Below are positions 24,866-34,767 of a stretch of DNA of 64,000 nucleotides, piece after piece (the first letter of the stretch is position 1; the number at the start of each line of letters is the position of its first letter). The stretch covers positions 1 through 64,000 of the forward strand of contig JAFHCF010000159.1 in assembly GCA_048497495.1 (NCBI GenBank). Reading direction: 5' to 3'. A program made the translations under genes and the position numbers. Origin of the DNA: JAFHCF01 sp048497495. GTDB taxonomy: Bacteria > Pseudomonadota > Alphaproteobacteria > Rhizobiales > Ancalomicrobiaceae. The notes beneath the pieces were generated by a model that was given only the letters and a program-made list of their open reading frames with translations, searched no databases and was not told where the DNA came from.

Positions 24866-27567
24866 GCCGCAACTCCGTATTCGTGGGTGGTCGTCACTTC
24901 CTTGAGCGCGGCGATCAGGCCGGGACGGTCGAACTTGGCGATGTAATCGTCGAAGCCCGACTGGCGGCCGCGTTCGATCGAGGCGGGCGTGCACATCGCC
25001 GACAGGGCCAGGATCGGGATCTGGCGCAGCTGCGGATGGCGCTTGACGTTCTCGGCGAACTCGAAGCCGTTCATCTCCGGCATCTCGATGTCGGAGACGA
25101 TGACGTCGAACAGGCGGCCGTGCTCGAGCATGTCGAGCGCTTCCGGCGCCGAGGCGCACACCGTCACCTTGTAGCCCGCCGCCTTCAGCACCGGGCCGAG
25201 CATGTTGCGGAAGAATGCCGCGTCGTCGATGAAGAGCAGCGATCGGGTCAGGGATTCCGAGGAGAGCTCCTTGCGGCGGAACCAGTCCTCGAACGCCTGC
25301 GGCAGGAAGTGGCCGATGTCGACGACCTCGGTCGCCTTGCCCTTGATCACCGCCGAGCCGAGCACGCCGTCGCGTTCCGAACCGACCTCGATCTCCATGC
25401 GGTCCTCGACGATGTCGATGATCTCGTCGACCACCAGGCCCATCGACCGACCGGCATCCGAGAACACCAGCATCGGCAGGCTGCCCTCGGTCTTGCGCTG
25501 GGCGTATTCGTCGAAATAGACCAGCGGCATCAGCGAACCGCGGTACTGAACCAGGTCACGGCCGTTGGAGCGCTCGACCTTGTCGACCGAGAACTCCTCG
25601 AGCCGGGTGACCAGGGACAGCGGCACCGCCTTCGGCTGTTCGGTGCCGGCGCGGAAGAGCAGCAGCGAGATCATCTGCACCGCGTCGCGGGCGCGATCGT
25701 CCTCGCGCTCGACTTCTTCGTTGGTGCCCGCCACCTGGGAGGGGCCGACCGACTGGGCGATGCCGTTGGGATCGATGATCATGATGACGGACCCGTCCCC
25801 GAGGATGGTGTTGCCCGAGAACATGTTGATGTGCCGGAGCATGGTCGACATCGGCTTGACGACGATTTCCTCGGTGTGGAACACCGCGTCGACCACCACG
25901 CCGAAGGTCTGCTGACCGATCTGCATGACGACGATGAAGCCGTCCTCCTCGGACACCGGCGGCTTGTCGGCGGCCTCGCCGATGGCGGTGATGCCGAGCA
26001 GGCGGGAGAGGTGGACGAGCGGCAGGAGCTTGTTCCTGAGCCGCAGCACCGGGGTGTCGCGGATCCGCTCGATGCGATGCTCGGAATTCTGTTGAGCCCG
26101 CACCAGTTCCACCACCGACAATTGCGGGATGGCGAAGCGGTCGCCGGCCGACTCGACGATCAGCGTCGAGACGATGGCGAGCGTCAGCGGGATCTTGATG
26201 GTGAAGGTGGTGCCCTTGCCCGGCACGCTCTTCAGATCGACGGTGCCGCCGATCGCGTCGATGTTGGTCTTGACCACGTCCATGCCGACGCCGCGGCCGG
26301 AGACGTTGGTGACCTTGGTGGCGGTGGAGAAGCCGGGCGCGAAGACGTATTTGTAGATCTGCGCTTCGGTCATCTTCTCGAGTTCGAACTCGGTGACGAG
26401 CCCGTTGTCGACGATCTTGTTGCGGATCTTTTCGAGATCGAGCCCACGGCCGTCGTCGGCGATTTCGATGATGATGTGGCCGCCCTCGTGGAAGGCGGAG
26501 AGCTTGATCGTGCCCTTTTCCGGCTTGCCGGCGGCCTTGCGCTGCTCGCCGGTCTCGAGCCCGTGATCGGCCGAATTGCGCACCATGTGGGTGAGCGGAT
26601 CCTTGATCAGCTCGAGCACCTGGCGATCGAGCTCGGTCTCCTGACCGACCATCTCGAGTTCGATCTGCTTGCCGAGTTCGTTGGAGAGGTCGCGCACCAC
26701 CCGCGGCAGCTTCTGCCAAGCGTTGCCGATCGGCTGCATGCGGGTCTTCATCACCCCTTCCTGCAGCTCGGCGGTGACGTTCGACAGCCGCTGCAGCGGC
26801 ACCTTGAACTCGCTGTCCTCGTGACGGCGCACGATCTCCAGGAGCTGGTTGCGGGTCAGCACCAGTTCCGAGACCATGGTCATCAGATGTTCGAGCGTAT
26901 CGACCGCGACGCGGATGGTCTGCGCCGAGACGCTGCCGGCCTTGTGCTCGCCATCGCCGTCCTTGGCGTCCGGCTTGGGCGCGGCGGCCTTGGCGGGGCG
27001 CGGCGCGGGCGTCTTTTCCACGGCGACGGGCGCCGGCTCGGCGGCGGCCGGAGCCTCCTCGGCCACGGTCTCGCGGAAGGCGCGTTCGAGTTCGTCGAGC
27101 GACACTTCACCGGGGCGCAGCTGCCGTTCGAGGATCTGATAGACGAGCTCTCCCTCGGTATGGGAGGTCACCTCGGCCACCTTCGCCGGCTTGCCGGCCT
27201 CGGACATCCTTTCGAGCTGCGAGATCAGGTCGGTATCAGACCCGGTCGGCTCCTGCTCGGTGGTCTCGAGATCGGCGACGATCTGCTTGATCCGGTCGAT
27301 CGACTGCAGGACCAGCGTCACCGCGGCCTCCGTCACCGGCACGCCGTCGCGGAACTTGCCCATCAGCGTTTCCGCAGCGTGAGCGATCGCCTCGAGCCTG
27401 GGCAAGCCGAGGAACCCGCAGGTTCCCTTGATCGTATGGACCAGCCGGAAGATGTTCCCGAGGATCTTTTCGTTGTTGGGGTCTTGTTCGAACTTGACGA
27501 GCTCGACGTCGACGACGTCGAGGCTCTCGTTCGTCTCCGTGAGGAATTCGCGCAGCAGATCGTCCAT
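24862..27567 (-). CDS. cheA: Hybrid chemotaxis histidine kinase CheA with C-terminal receiver
   Basis: A 901-aa kinase. In order: HPt domain with His44 in RLVHTIKGTCGFLGL; an Ala/Pro-rich linker; dimerisation domain from about residue 235 (VDTLEHLMTMVSELVLTRNQLL); HATPase (MVRNSADHGLE, then IEIADDGRGLDLEKI and GRGVGMDVVKTNI); two CheW-like domains; and a terminal receiver (LLFIDDAAFFRNML, Asp in VIVSDIEMPEMNGFEF). It phosphorylates CheY and CheB. The second CheW-like domain and receiver are an alphaproteobacterial elaboration, perhaps a phosphate sink. The start at 27567 gives the canonical MDDLLREFLTETNESL. Confidence 0.95.
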   Translation of the reverse strand: MDDLLREFLTETNESLDVVDVELVKFEQDPNNEKILGNIFRLVHTIKGTCGFLGLPRLEAIAHAAETLMGKFRDGVPVTEAAVTLVLQSIDRIKQIVADLETTEQEPTGSDTDLISQLERMSEAGKPAKVAEVTSHTEGELVYQILERQLRPGEVSLDELERAFRETVAEEAPAAAEPAPVAVEKTPAPRPAKAAAPKPDAKDGDGEHKAGSVSAQTIRVAVDTLEHLMTMVSELVLTRNQLLEIVRRHEDSEFKVPLQRLSNVTAELQEGVMKTRMQPIGNAWQKLPRVVRDLSNELGKQIELEMVGQETELDRQVLELIKDPLTHMVRNSADHGLETGEQRKAAGKPEKGTIKLSAFHEGGHIIIEIADDGRGLDLEKIRNKIVDNGLVTEFELEKMTEAQIYKYVFAPGFSTATKVTNVSGRGVGMDVVKTNIDAIGGTVDLKSVPGKGTTFTIKIPLTLAIVSTLIVESAGDRFAIPQLSVVELVRAQQNSEHRIERIRDTPVLRLRNKLLPLVHLSRLLGITAIGEAADKPPVSEEDGFIVVMQIGQQTFGVVVDAVFHTEEIVVKPMSTMLRHINMFSGNTILGDGSVIMIIDPNGIAQSVGPSQVAGTNEEVEREDDRARDAVQMISLLLFRAGTEQPKAVPLSLVTRLEEFSVDKVERSNGRDLVQYRGSLMPLVYFDEYAQRKTEGSLPMLVFSDAGRSMGLVVDEIIDIVEDRMEIEVGSERDGVLGSAVIKGKATEVVDIGHFLPQAFEDWFRRKELSSESLTRSLLFIDDAAFFRNMLGPVLKAAGYKVTVCASAPEALDMLEHGRLFDVIVSDIEMPEMNGFEFAENVKRHPQLRQIPILALSAMCTPASIERGRQSGFDDYIAKFDRPGLIAALKEVTTTHEYGVAA

Positions 27568-27917
27568 GGCCCCTACCTTGTCATTCGGTCGTCGCCGGGG
27601 TCGTTGTGCGGGGGATACCCCCCGGTCATGAACGCAGTATCGAGTCAAAGCGTTAAGAGAGGATTGCCGGAAAGCCCGCGATCCGAGGCGTTCGGAAAGA
27701 ACTCGTCAGGACTCCGCGCTCGCACCGCAGCACAGAGCGTCGGGAAGTTGTTCTACTTATAGGCGGGGCTGCCGGTCTGGTGTGTTTCGACGATCCCGAG
27801 CACCAGAAGAAGCCACCGGAGGCGAGGCCGTCCGGGCGGATTATTCGGCGTCTTTCGCGGTGACATCACCACCGAGGGTGGATGCAGCGCGGAATCGCTC
27901 GCCGACCTCGCGAAGTC
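27568..27917. other. Intergenic region upstream of cheA
   Basis: No gene is seen in 350 bases between chpT and cheA (both minus strand). A lone TTAACG half-site and one GAGTC lie near 27645-27655; a CtrA role is possible but weak. Confidence 0.35.
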
Positions 27918-28610
27918 TCAGGCGGGATCGCCGGCGGAGCCGGGGCCGGCGAGCACGGTGGCCTCGACCTTGGGACTGGCGCGGAACACCACCGAATCGC
28001 CGTCCTTGTCCACCGTGACGGTCACGCCCGCCGCCTTGGCCAGGAGACCGGCGTAGATCGGCTGGATCATGTGGGCGTCGGGCGCATGATCGCCGAGCCC
28101 GCCGCCGAGGAAGGTCTCGGCATTGGCCGGGATGCGCGCGTTGGTGCCCTCGCAGGTGAGGGTGAAGGTCGGCGCTTCCGCCTCTCCCGTCACCACCACC
28201 TTGATCACCCCGCCGCGCGGTATGGCGTGGCCCGCCATCAGGATCAGATTGAGCAGCAGCTTGACCAGGTTCTTCGGCATCAGCACGCGGGTGGCGGTCC
28301 ACTCGAGCGATGCCTTCTCGCCCGCCATGAAGCCCTTGGCCACCATCTCGGCGTCGCCGAGGTCGATCGACGCGCCGGCCGACCCGGCGGCGCCGAAGGC
28401 GAGGCGGGCGAATTGCAGCTTGGCCGAGGCCTGACGCGCGCTCTTGCGGATCAGGTCCATGGCGAAGGCGCGCATCTCCTCGTTGTTGTCCTCCTCGAGA
28501 ACCTCGAGGCCGTTGGTGATCGCCCCGACCGGCGAGATGATGTCGTGGCACACTCGGCTGGCGATGAGGGCGGCGAGATCGAGAGCGGCGATGTCCGACG
28601 TGTCGGCCAT
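27918..28610 (-). CDS. chpT: Histidine phosphotransferase ChpT
   Basis: A 230-aa protein with a histidine-kinase-like fold that carries phosphate from CckA to CtrA and CpdR. The pattern LDLAALIASRVCHDIISPVGAITNGLEVL contains the phospho-accepting His22, and KNLVKLLLNLILMAGHAIPRGG marks the degenerate ATPase-like domain, which lacks nucleotide-binding motifs. The ATG at 28610 has GAGGAG upstream and gives the family N-terminus. It is adjacent to che genes rather than to ctrA; cckA is not in the window. Confidence 0.93.
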   Translation of the reverse strand: MADTSDIAALDLAALIASRVCHDIISPVGAITNGLEVLEEDNNEEMRAFAMDLIRKSARQASAKLQFARLAFGAAGSAGASIDLGDAEMVAKGFMAGEKASLEWTATRVLMPKNLVKLLLNLILMAGHAIPRGGVIKVVVTGEAEAPTFTLTCEGTNARIPANAETFLGGGLGDHAPDAHMIQPIYAGLLAKAAGVTVTVDKDGDSVVFRASPKVEATVLAGPGSAGDPA

Positions 28611-29016
28611 GGGGGAGAGGCTCCTCGGGCAGAGGGTCGTGAATGGGGACGCGAAAGGACGCCGAAGGGCGCGAATCGGCTCTGTCGGTATTCCCCAAGG
28701 GTTACAGGCGTCGTCGGTGCATTTCAAACGGAGGATGGAATCGGTGACGTCCCGGTCCGGGCGTGAACCCTATCGTCCCGCCACGCGGGGCTTCACCGCC
28801 GGCCGGGCACAACCGACCTCGCGGCGTCGCCGACTCGAGGTGCCACGATGTCGCCAGCCATGACCGTTCGTCCTCGTGATCGCACGGCGCCGGGGCGCCA
28901 GCCTTCGGCAGAAGGCCCCGTCCGGCGGCGGAGTGGACCTGGAGGATTTCGTGATCACGCCACGGCGCGGCGCGGCGCCGCCGCTTCCGTCGGGCACCGG
29001 TCGCGCTCGGCCGTGC
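28611..29016. other. Intergenic region between chpT and the coiled-coil gene
   Basis: No credible gene or recognised element in 400 GC-rich bases; it must hold the chpT promoter and the end of the coiled-coil transcript. Confidence 0.3.
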
Positions 29017-30207
29017 TCAGCCACGCCCCCGCGAGCCGCCCGGCGTCTTCTGGCCGGCGGCCCGCACCGCGCGGATCCGGTCGGCGAGGCTCGGGCGCGG
29101 CCCCTCGCCGCTCTCCGGCGCGGCCAGCAGCCGGCCGAGGGGCGACCCGGCGCCTTCGACCGCGCCGGTCAGGCGAACCATCTCGGCGGCGAGATCGGCG
29201 ATCTGTTCGCGCAGCTCGGCCCTCGTCGTCGCCCCGTCGCTCTCGCCCCCCGAGCGCCGCCGTTCGGCGAGGGTCGCGGCGAGGCGGTCGCGCTCCGCCT
29301 CGCTCGTCTCCAGGCGGCTCTCGAGTTCGCGCAGCTGCTGCTCCAGCAACTCGACGCTACGCTCGACATTGTCGCCGAGCCGCGGCGCCCCGTCGGTGCC
29401 GTCGACCTTGCGGGTCAGGCTCGAGATACGGGCATTGGCCGAGGTCAACGCCTGGCGCGACCGTTCCAGCTCGCGATGGCGGCGATCGGCGATCTCCTCG
29501 CGATCGGCGACGTCGGCGACCAGACGCTCGATCCGCCGGTCGAGGCGATCGGCGCGATCCTTCTGCTGCGCCACCACCGTCTCGGCGAGGCCCAGCGTCT
29601 TGCGCAATTCCTCGATACGCAGCTTCTTCTCGGCGATCTCGGCCTTCAGCGCCTCGATCTGGATCGCGCCGGCATCGATCTCGGTCTTGCGCGTGGCGAT
29701 CTCGACGTCGCGTGTCTCGACCGCCTGCTCGAGCGTGGCGATGGTGGCCTCGTGATCGGCGATGGTCTCGAGGTGGTGGGCGATTTCGGCGCGCGCGGCG
29801 GCGAGTTCGGCGGCGCGCGTCGCCAGTTCGCGGTCGCGCCCGGCGATCTCCTCGGCGAGACCGGCCTCGCGCGCCAACCCTTCCGCGACCCGCGCCGTCT
29901 CGGCGTCGCGGGCGACCCGCATCTCGTCGAGTGCGATGGTCTGGCGGCCGACGGCGACCCGCTCCTCGACGTTGCGCCGGCGCAGATCGGAGAGCGACAA
30001 TTCATAACGGCGGACGTCGCGGGCGAAACGCGCCGCCTGGAGATCCTTGTCGGCGAGCGCCGCGTGGGCGTCGGCCGGAACGCTGCCGGCGACCCGCCGG
30101 GTGGTCAGCCGCACCGCCCGTCGCCACAGCGACACCATCACGACGAGCGCCAGGATGGCCGCCGCCAGAAAGCCGAGCGCGAACCACATCGCCCACTCGA
30201 TCACCAT
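29017..30207 (-). CDS. Membrane-anchored coiled-coil protein
   Basis: I do not recognise the family. The 396-aa product has one N-terminal membrane segment (WFALGFLAAAILALVVMVSLW, about residues 7-27), then an almost continuous coiled coil from about 55 to 350 with many RD/ER/EIA repeats, and a short basic Gly-rich tail. The ATG at 30207 has GAGGGGG upstream; an in-frame extension to 30288 lacks a site. It resembles cytoskeletal or envelope coiled-coil proteins by architecture only. It lies alone between chpT and an EipA-like gene on the same strand. Confidence 0.75.
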   Translation of the reverse strand: MVIEWAMWFALGFLAAAILALVVMVSLWRRAVRLTTRRVAGSVPADAHAALADKDLQAARFARDVRRYELSLSDLRRRNVEERVAVGRQTIALDEMRVARDAETARVAEGLAREAGLAEEIAGRDRELATRAAELAAARAEIAHHLETIADHEATIATLEQAVETRDVEIATRKTEIDAGAIQIEALKAEIAEKKLRIEELRKTLGLAETVVAQQKDRADRLDRRIERLVADVADREEIADRRHRELERSRQALTSANARISSLTRKVDGTDGAPRLGDNVERSVELLEQQLRELESRLETSEAERDRLAATLAERRRSGGESDGATTRAELREQIADLAAEMVRLTGAVEGAGSPLGRLLAAPESGEGPRPSLADRIRAVRAAGQKTPGGSRGRG

Positions 30208-30331
30208 CGGCCCCCTCGCCCCGCTCGCTCCCAACCCTCGCCGCCGGTTTCGATACCACCTTCCGCGCGCTCGCGCGACCTCCGCCACGCGGGCGTCGGA
30301 AGTCGCGCGTTCAAACTCGAAATCGTCTCGA

Positions 30332-30919
30332 TCAGAAGGGATTCCAGGTCGCGGTCGGCGTGAACTTGAGATAGCCGAGATTGACGCCGAGGCGCACGCC
30401 GAGGCCGGAGCGCACCGGCACCACGTAGATGCGGTCGGCGACCAGCGCCGTCATGCCGAAGCCGCCGATGAAATAGGCCGACCCGTCGACGCCGCCGAAG
30501 CGCTGATAGAGCGCGTCGACCGCCGGCAGGTTGTAGACCAGCATCATCGTGCGGGCGCCCTCGCCGCCGAAGTCCCAGCCGATCGACGGCCCCTGCCAAT
30601 AGACCTTGGTGCTGCCGCGATCGCGGGTGTTGAGGTGGCCCTCGCCATAGCGCAGGCCGCCGATGATCGCCCCCGAGCCCTCCTCGCCGAGGATGTAGCC
30701 GTTGGGCTGGCCGTAGCGCGACACCGCCTGCTCGATCACCGTGGCGAGCCCGCCGGAGACCGTGCCGAAGAAATTGTGGCCGGTTCTGACCAGTTCCGGG
30801 GTGGAATAGGTTCCGCCGCGATCCTGGGCGGAGGCCGGCGGCACGGCGACGAAGGCCGCCACCAGAGCGGTGAGCGCGGCGACGGCGAGCCCGAATTTCA
30901 TGACGACGATCTTGCGCAT
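30332..30919 (-). CDS. DUF1134 periplasmic protein, EipA-like
   Basis: A 195-aa exported protein: signal peptide MRKIVVMKFGLAVAALTALVAAFVAVPPASA and a DUF1134 domain (GTVSGGLATVIEQAVSRYGQPNGYI, SIGWDFGGEGARTMMLVYNL, YFIGGFGMTALV). In Brucella the DUF1134 protein EipA maintains envelope integrity and its gene is controlled by CtrA; the same role is an inference. The ATG at 30919 has GGGAAGAG upstream, and longer frames add Arg-rich residues. Divergent from the YHS-like gene. Confidence 0.85.
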   Translation of the reverse strand: MRKIVVMKFGLAVAALTALVAAFVAVPPASAQDRGGTYSTPELVRTGHNFFGTVSGGLATVIEQAVSRYGQPNGYILGEEGSGAIIGGLRYGEGHLNTRDRGSTKVYWQGPSIGWDFGGEGARTMMLVYNLPAVDALYQRFGGVDGSAYFIGGFGMTALVADRIYVVPVRSGLGVRLGVNLGYLKFTPTATWNPF

Positions 30920-31100
30920 CTGGTCTCTTCCCAGCTCTTGTCGTCGGACGCATGGGCGCCCGCGATTCGGTTCGTTCCCCACGCGGGACGTCTCGCCTCG
31001 GCCAGGTGGCCGAGACGTGTCTCGCCGGGTTCCCTGCTCCGGGGCGAAGGCCTCGAGGGCGACGGAGGCGGCGACGGCGACGCGACGGATCGAATCGTAC

Positions 31101-31766
31101 ATGGATCAGTTTAGCGGAAATCGGGCGAAGACGCGGCGGAAGCGGGATCGCCTCCCCCACCGTCCGACGTCGCGGCGCGTCGGACGCCTCCTGGCCGCCC
31201 TGGCGCTCGCCGGGCTCCTCGCCCCCCATCCCGGCCTCGCCTCCGGCGGCCGCGAGCCGCCGCCGCCCGCCGCCGCGCCGACACCCCCTCCTTCGCCGCC
31301 GCCGCCGCCGCGCAAACCGCCGCCCGACGTCCGCCCGCCGATCGCCGGGCCGATCGCCGGCTCGGCGCCGAAGCCGCGTATCCACTATCTCGCCGACCCG
31401 ATGAGCGGGATGGCGCTCGGCGGATTCGATCCGATTCTCTATTTCCTGGAGAACCGCCCCGGCCTCGGCGACGACCGCTGGCAGCTCGACTGGAGCGGGA
31501 CCACCTGGCTCTTCCGCAACGAAGGCAATCTCGCCGCCTTTCGCGACACGCCGGAGGTCTACGCCCCACTGTTCGGCGGCCATTGCGCCTTCGCCATCGC
31601 CCAGGGCCGCCCGGCCGAAGGCTCGCCGCTCCATCATCTGATCTGGCGCGACCATCTGCTGCTCTTCGCCGACGCCACCACCCGCGTCGCCTTCCTGTCC
31701 GATCCGGATCGCCTCTTCGAGGAGGCACTGCGCCGCTGGCCCGGCATCCTCGCGAAACTGCCCTGA
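31101..31766 (+). CDS. Exported YHS-domain-like protein
   Basis: A 221-aa protein with a basic N-terminus, a hydrophobic segment (about residues 29-46, LLAALALAGLLAPHPGLA) acting as signal or anchor, a Pro-rich linker, and a YHS-like domain: YLADPMSGMALGGFDPILYFL, then DWSGTTWLFRNEGNLAAFRD and YAPLFGGHCAFAIAQG. YHS domains often bind metal through Cys or His; here one Cys and a neighbouring His (GGHCAFA) remain. Function unknown. The start codon is uncertain because no strong ribosome site precedes 31101. Confidence 0.75.
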   Translation: MDQFSGNRAKTRRKRDRLPHRPTSRRVGRLLAALALAGLLAPHPGLASGGREPPPPAAAPTPPPSPPPPPRKPPPDVRPPIAGPIAGSAPKPRIHYLADPMSGMALGGFDPILYFLENRPGLGDDRWQLDWSGTTWLFRNEGNLAAFRDTPEVYAPLFGGHCAFAIAQGRPAEGSPLHHLIWRDHLLLFADATTRVAFLSDPDRLFEEALRRWPGILAKLP

Positions 31767-32083
31767 TCGCGCCGCCCCTCGCGGCGGATGCGGCGCGGCG
31801 ATTTCCCGGACGTTTCTCCGACCGAACGGAATCTCCACCGAAACCCGACGTGACCCGTTGCGCTGGTTCACGCATTGAGATTTGATCGCTCGCTCAGGAA
31901 GCGGTCGTTCGGTCCCCGACGGCGGCACATCCCGGATCGGTCTTCCCGTCATCGGGGCTCGTCCGGAAGTGTCGATGCGAGGAAGGCACGATGGGCGGAA
32001 GGATATTCCCCCCGCCGACCGTCGATCCGGGACGACGTATCGAAGCGGCTCACCTACACCAGATACGAGAAGGAGCATTCTCG
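31767..32083. other. Leader/promoter region of the peptide ABC operon
   Basis: No gene is seen in 317 bases. It should hold the operon promoter; no operator or riboswitch could be recognised. GAAGGAG ends it, just before the ATG at 32084. Confidence 0.35.
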
Positions 32084-33682
32084 ATGAAACGGACCTTCAC
32101 CACCGGCGCGGCCACGTTCCTGGCCATGTTCGCCCTCGGTGCCTCGGCGCTCGAGGCCAAGACGCTGGTCTACTGTTCGGAAGGCAGCCCCGAGAACTTC
32201 ACGCCGGCGCTCAACACTACCGGCACCACCTTCGACGCCGCGCGCCCCGTGTTCAATCAGCTCGTCGCGTTCGAGCGCGGCACCACCACCGTGGTCGCCG
32301 GCCTGGCCGAGAAGTGGGAAATCGCCGACGGTGGCAAGACCATCACCTTCCACCTGCGCAAGGGTGTGAAGTGGCATTCCGGCATCAACAACTTCAAGCC
32401 GACCCGCGACTTCAACGCCGACGACGTGCTGTTCTCGTTCAATCGCCAGTGGAAGGACGATCACCCCTACCACAAGATCTCCGGCGGCAAGTACGACTAC
32501 TTCGCCGACATGGACATGCCGAAGATGCTCGAGTCGATCGAGAAGAAGGACGCCTACACGGTCGTCATGAAGCTCAAGGAGCCGAATGCGCCGATCATGG
32601 CCAACCTCGCCATGGACTTCGGCACCATCCAGTCGGCCGAATACGCCGACTTCCTGCTCAAGGCCGGCAAGCCCGAGCAGTTCGACCAGATCCCGGTCGG
32701 CACCGGCCCGTTCCAGTTCGTCGCCTATCAGAAGGACGCGGTCATCCGCTACAAGGCCTTCCCCGGCTACTGGGGTGAGAAGGCCAAGATCGACGACCTC
32801 GTCTTCGCCATCACCGCCGATCCGACCGCCCGCCTCGCCAAGCTCAAGAAGGGCGAGTGCCACGTCATGATCGCCCCGCGTCCGGCCGACCTCGCCGAGA
32901 TCAAGGCCGACGCCAACCTCAACCTGATGAGCGCCCCGGGCCTCAACATCGCCTACTGGGCCTTCAACGTCACCAAGCCGCCGATGGACAAGAAGGAGAT
33001 CCGCCAGGCCTTCGCCATGGCCATCGACAAGGTGGCGATCCTCAAGGACGTCTATCAGGGCGCCGGCCAGTCGGCCAAGAACCTGATCCCGCCGACCATC
33101 TGGTCCTACAACGACAAGGTCCAGGACTACGTCTACGATGCGGCCAAGGCCAAGGAACTGATCGCCAAGTCGGGCATCGCCACCCCGATCAAGGTCGATC
33201 TGTGGTGGATGCCGGTGCAGCGCCCCTACAACCCCAACGCCAAGCGCATCGCCGAGATGATGCAGGCCGACCTCGCCAAGATCGGCGTCGAGGCCGAACT
33301 CAAGTCCTACGAGTGGGGCGAGTATCGCAAGCGTATGCAGGCGGGTGAGCACATCACCGGTCAGCTCGGGTGGACCGGCGACAACGGCGATCCGGACAAC
33401 TTCTTCTTCCTGATCGGCTGCAACGACGGCAAGCCGGCGGGGCAGAACCTGTCGAAGTGGTGCGACAAGGACTTCAACGACAAGCTCGCCAAGGCCCGCA
33501 CGCTCTCCGACGTCAAGGAGCGCACCAAGCTCTACGAGGAGATGCAGGTCATCGCCCGCGAGGAGGTGCCGCAGTTCACCATCGCCCATTCGGTGGTGTT
33601 CGAGCCGACCCGCAAGGAAGTCACCGGCTGGAAGATCTCGCCCTTCGGCCGCCACGAGTTCACCGGCGTCGGCCTGAAGTGA
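32084..33682 (+). CDS. Dipeptide/oligopeptide ABC substrate-binding protein
   Basis: A 532-aa family-5 solute-binding protein. The signal peptide is about residues 1-25 (ends SALEA before KTLVYCSEGSPENF). The motif FEPTRKEVTGWKISPFGRHEF near the C-terminus and GTTTVVAGLAEKWEIADGGKTITFHLRKGVKWH near the N-terminus are typical of DppA-like proteins, which deliver peptides in the periplasm. GAAGGAG precedes the ATG. It opens a five-gene operon with two permeases and two ATPases; dipeptides are the likeliest substrate, but heme or other peptides are possible. Confidence 0.92.
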   Translation: MKRTFTTGAATFLAMFALGASALEAKTLVYCSEGSPENFTPALNTTGTTFDAARPVFNQLVAFERGTTTVVAGLAEKWEIADGGKTITFHLRKGVKWHSGINNFKPTRDFNADDVLFSFNRQWKDDHPYHKISGGKYDYFADMDMPKMLESIEKKDAYTVVMKLKEPNAPIMANLAMDFGTIQSAEYADFLLKAGKPEQFDQIPVGTGPFQFVAYQKDAVIRYKAFPGYWGEKAKIDDLVFAITADPTARLAKLKKGECHVMIAPRPADLAEIKADANLNLMSAPGLNIAYWAFNVTKPPMDKKEIRQAFAMAIDKVAILKDVYQGAGQSAKNLIPPTIWSYNDKVQDYVYDAAKAKELIAKSGIATPIKVDLWWMPVQRPYNPNAKRIAEMMQADLAKIGVEAELKSYEWGEYRKRMQAGEHITGQLGWTGDNGDPDNFFFLIGCNDGKPAGQNLSKWCDKDFNDKLAKARTLSDVKERTKLYEEMQVIAREEVPQFTIAHSVVFEPTRKEVTGWKISPFGRHEFTGVGLK

Positions 33683-33753
33683 TATCCTGACAATCCGAAC
33701 ACGATTGAGCCGGCGGAGCATGATGCCCCGCCGGCACTCCTTTGGGGGCACGG

Positions 33754-34767
33754 ATGTTCCGCTTTTTCCTGAGACGCGCCGCGCTGACGTTGCCGACCTT
33801 CGTCGCGTTGATGTTCGTCACCTTCGCCGCCATCCGCCTGGTTCCGGGCGATCCCGTCGAGGTGCGGACCGGCGAACGCGGCATCTCGCCCGAGCGCCTC
33901 GCCCAGTTCCGCCATGAACTCGGCCTCGACCAATCGGTGTGGAAGCAGTTCGCCGACTATGTCTGGGCCCTGCTCCACGGCGACTTCGGCACCTCGATGG
34001 TCACCAACGAGAAGGTGCTGACCGAGTTCGCGACGCTGTTCCCCGCCACCATCGAACTGTCGCTGGCGGCGATGATCCTGGCGGTGATGATCGGCGTGCC
34101 GGCCGGCACCATCGCCGCGGTCAAGCGTGGCTCGGCCTTCGACCACACCGTGATGGGCGCCTCGGTGATAGGCTTCTCGATGCCGATCTTCTGGTGGGGC
34201 CTGCTCCTGATCATGCTGGTGTCCGAGCGCTGGGGCCTGACCCCGGTCTCCGGCCGCCTCGACCTGATCAAGTACTATTTCGAGCCGACCACCGGCTTCC
34301 TGCTGATCGACAGCCTGATGTCGGATCAGGAAGGCGCCTTCCTCTCGGCGCTGCATCACCTGGTGCTGCCGTCGATCGTGTTGGCGACCATCCCGCTCGC
34401 CGTCATCGCCCGCATCACCCGCTCCTCGATGCTCGAGGTGCTGAACGAGGACTACGTCCGCACCGCGCGCGCCAAGGGCCTGTCGCCGATGCGGGTGATC
34501 GGTCTGCACGCCCTGCGCAACGCCCTGATCCCGGTGATCACCTCGATCGGCCTGCAGATCGGCACCCTGCTCGCCGGCGCCGTCCTCACCGAGACGATCT
34601 TCTCCTGGCCCGGCATCGGCAAATGGCTGATCGAGGCCATCGGGCGGCGCGACTATCCGGCGCTGCAGGGCGGGATCATGCTGATCTCGTCGATCGTCAT
34701 CATCGTCAACCTCGGCGTCGACGTGCTCTACGGCGCCATCAACCCGAGGCTGCGTCATGGTCGCTGA
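33754..34767 (+). CDS. Peptide ABC transporter permease (DppB type)
   Basis: A 337-aa inner-membrane permease with about six transmembrane segments. The N-terminal MFRFFLRRAALTLPTFVALMFVTF and GDPV are typical of DppB/OppB, and the EAA loop DYVRTARAKGLSPMRVIGLHALRNALIPV docks the ATPases. The ATG at 33754 follows GGGGG; an ATG four codons upstream is less likely. Its end overlaps the next permease gene by 11 bases. Confidence 0.93.
   Translation: MFRFFLRRAALTLPTFVALMFVTFAAIRLVPGDPVEVRTGERGISPERLAQFRHELGLDQSVWKQFADYVWALLHGDFGTSMVTNEKVLTEFATLFPATIELSLAAMILAVMIGVPAGTIAAVKRGSAFDHTVMGASVIGFSMPIFWWGLLLIMLVSERWGLTPVSGRLDLIKYYFEPTTGFLLIDSLMSDQEGAFLSALHHLVLPSIVLATIPLAVIARITRSSMLEVLNEDYVRTARAKGLSPMRVIGLHALRNALIPVITSIGLQIGTLLAGAVLTETIFSWPGIGKWLIEAIGRRDYPALQGGIMLISSIVIIVNLGVDVLYGAINPRLRHGR

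Noticed and set aside
27640..27660. CtrA box upstream of cheA
   Set aside because: Only a single TTAACG half-site is present without a second half at N7.
24883..27762. A 959-codon open frame antisense to cheA
   Set aside because: His/Arg/Asp-rich shadow of cheA; cheA itself has every expected domain.
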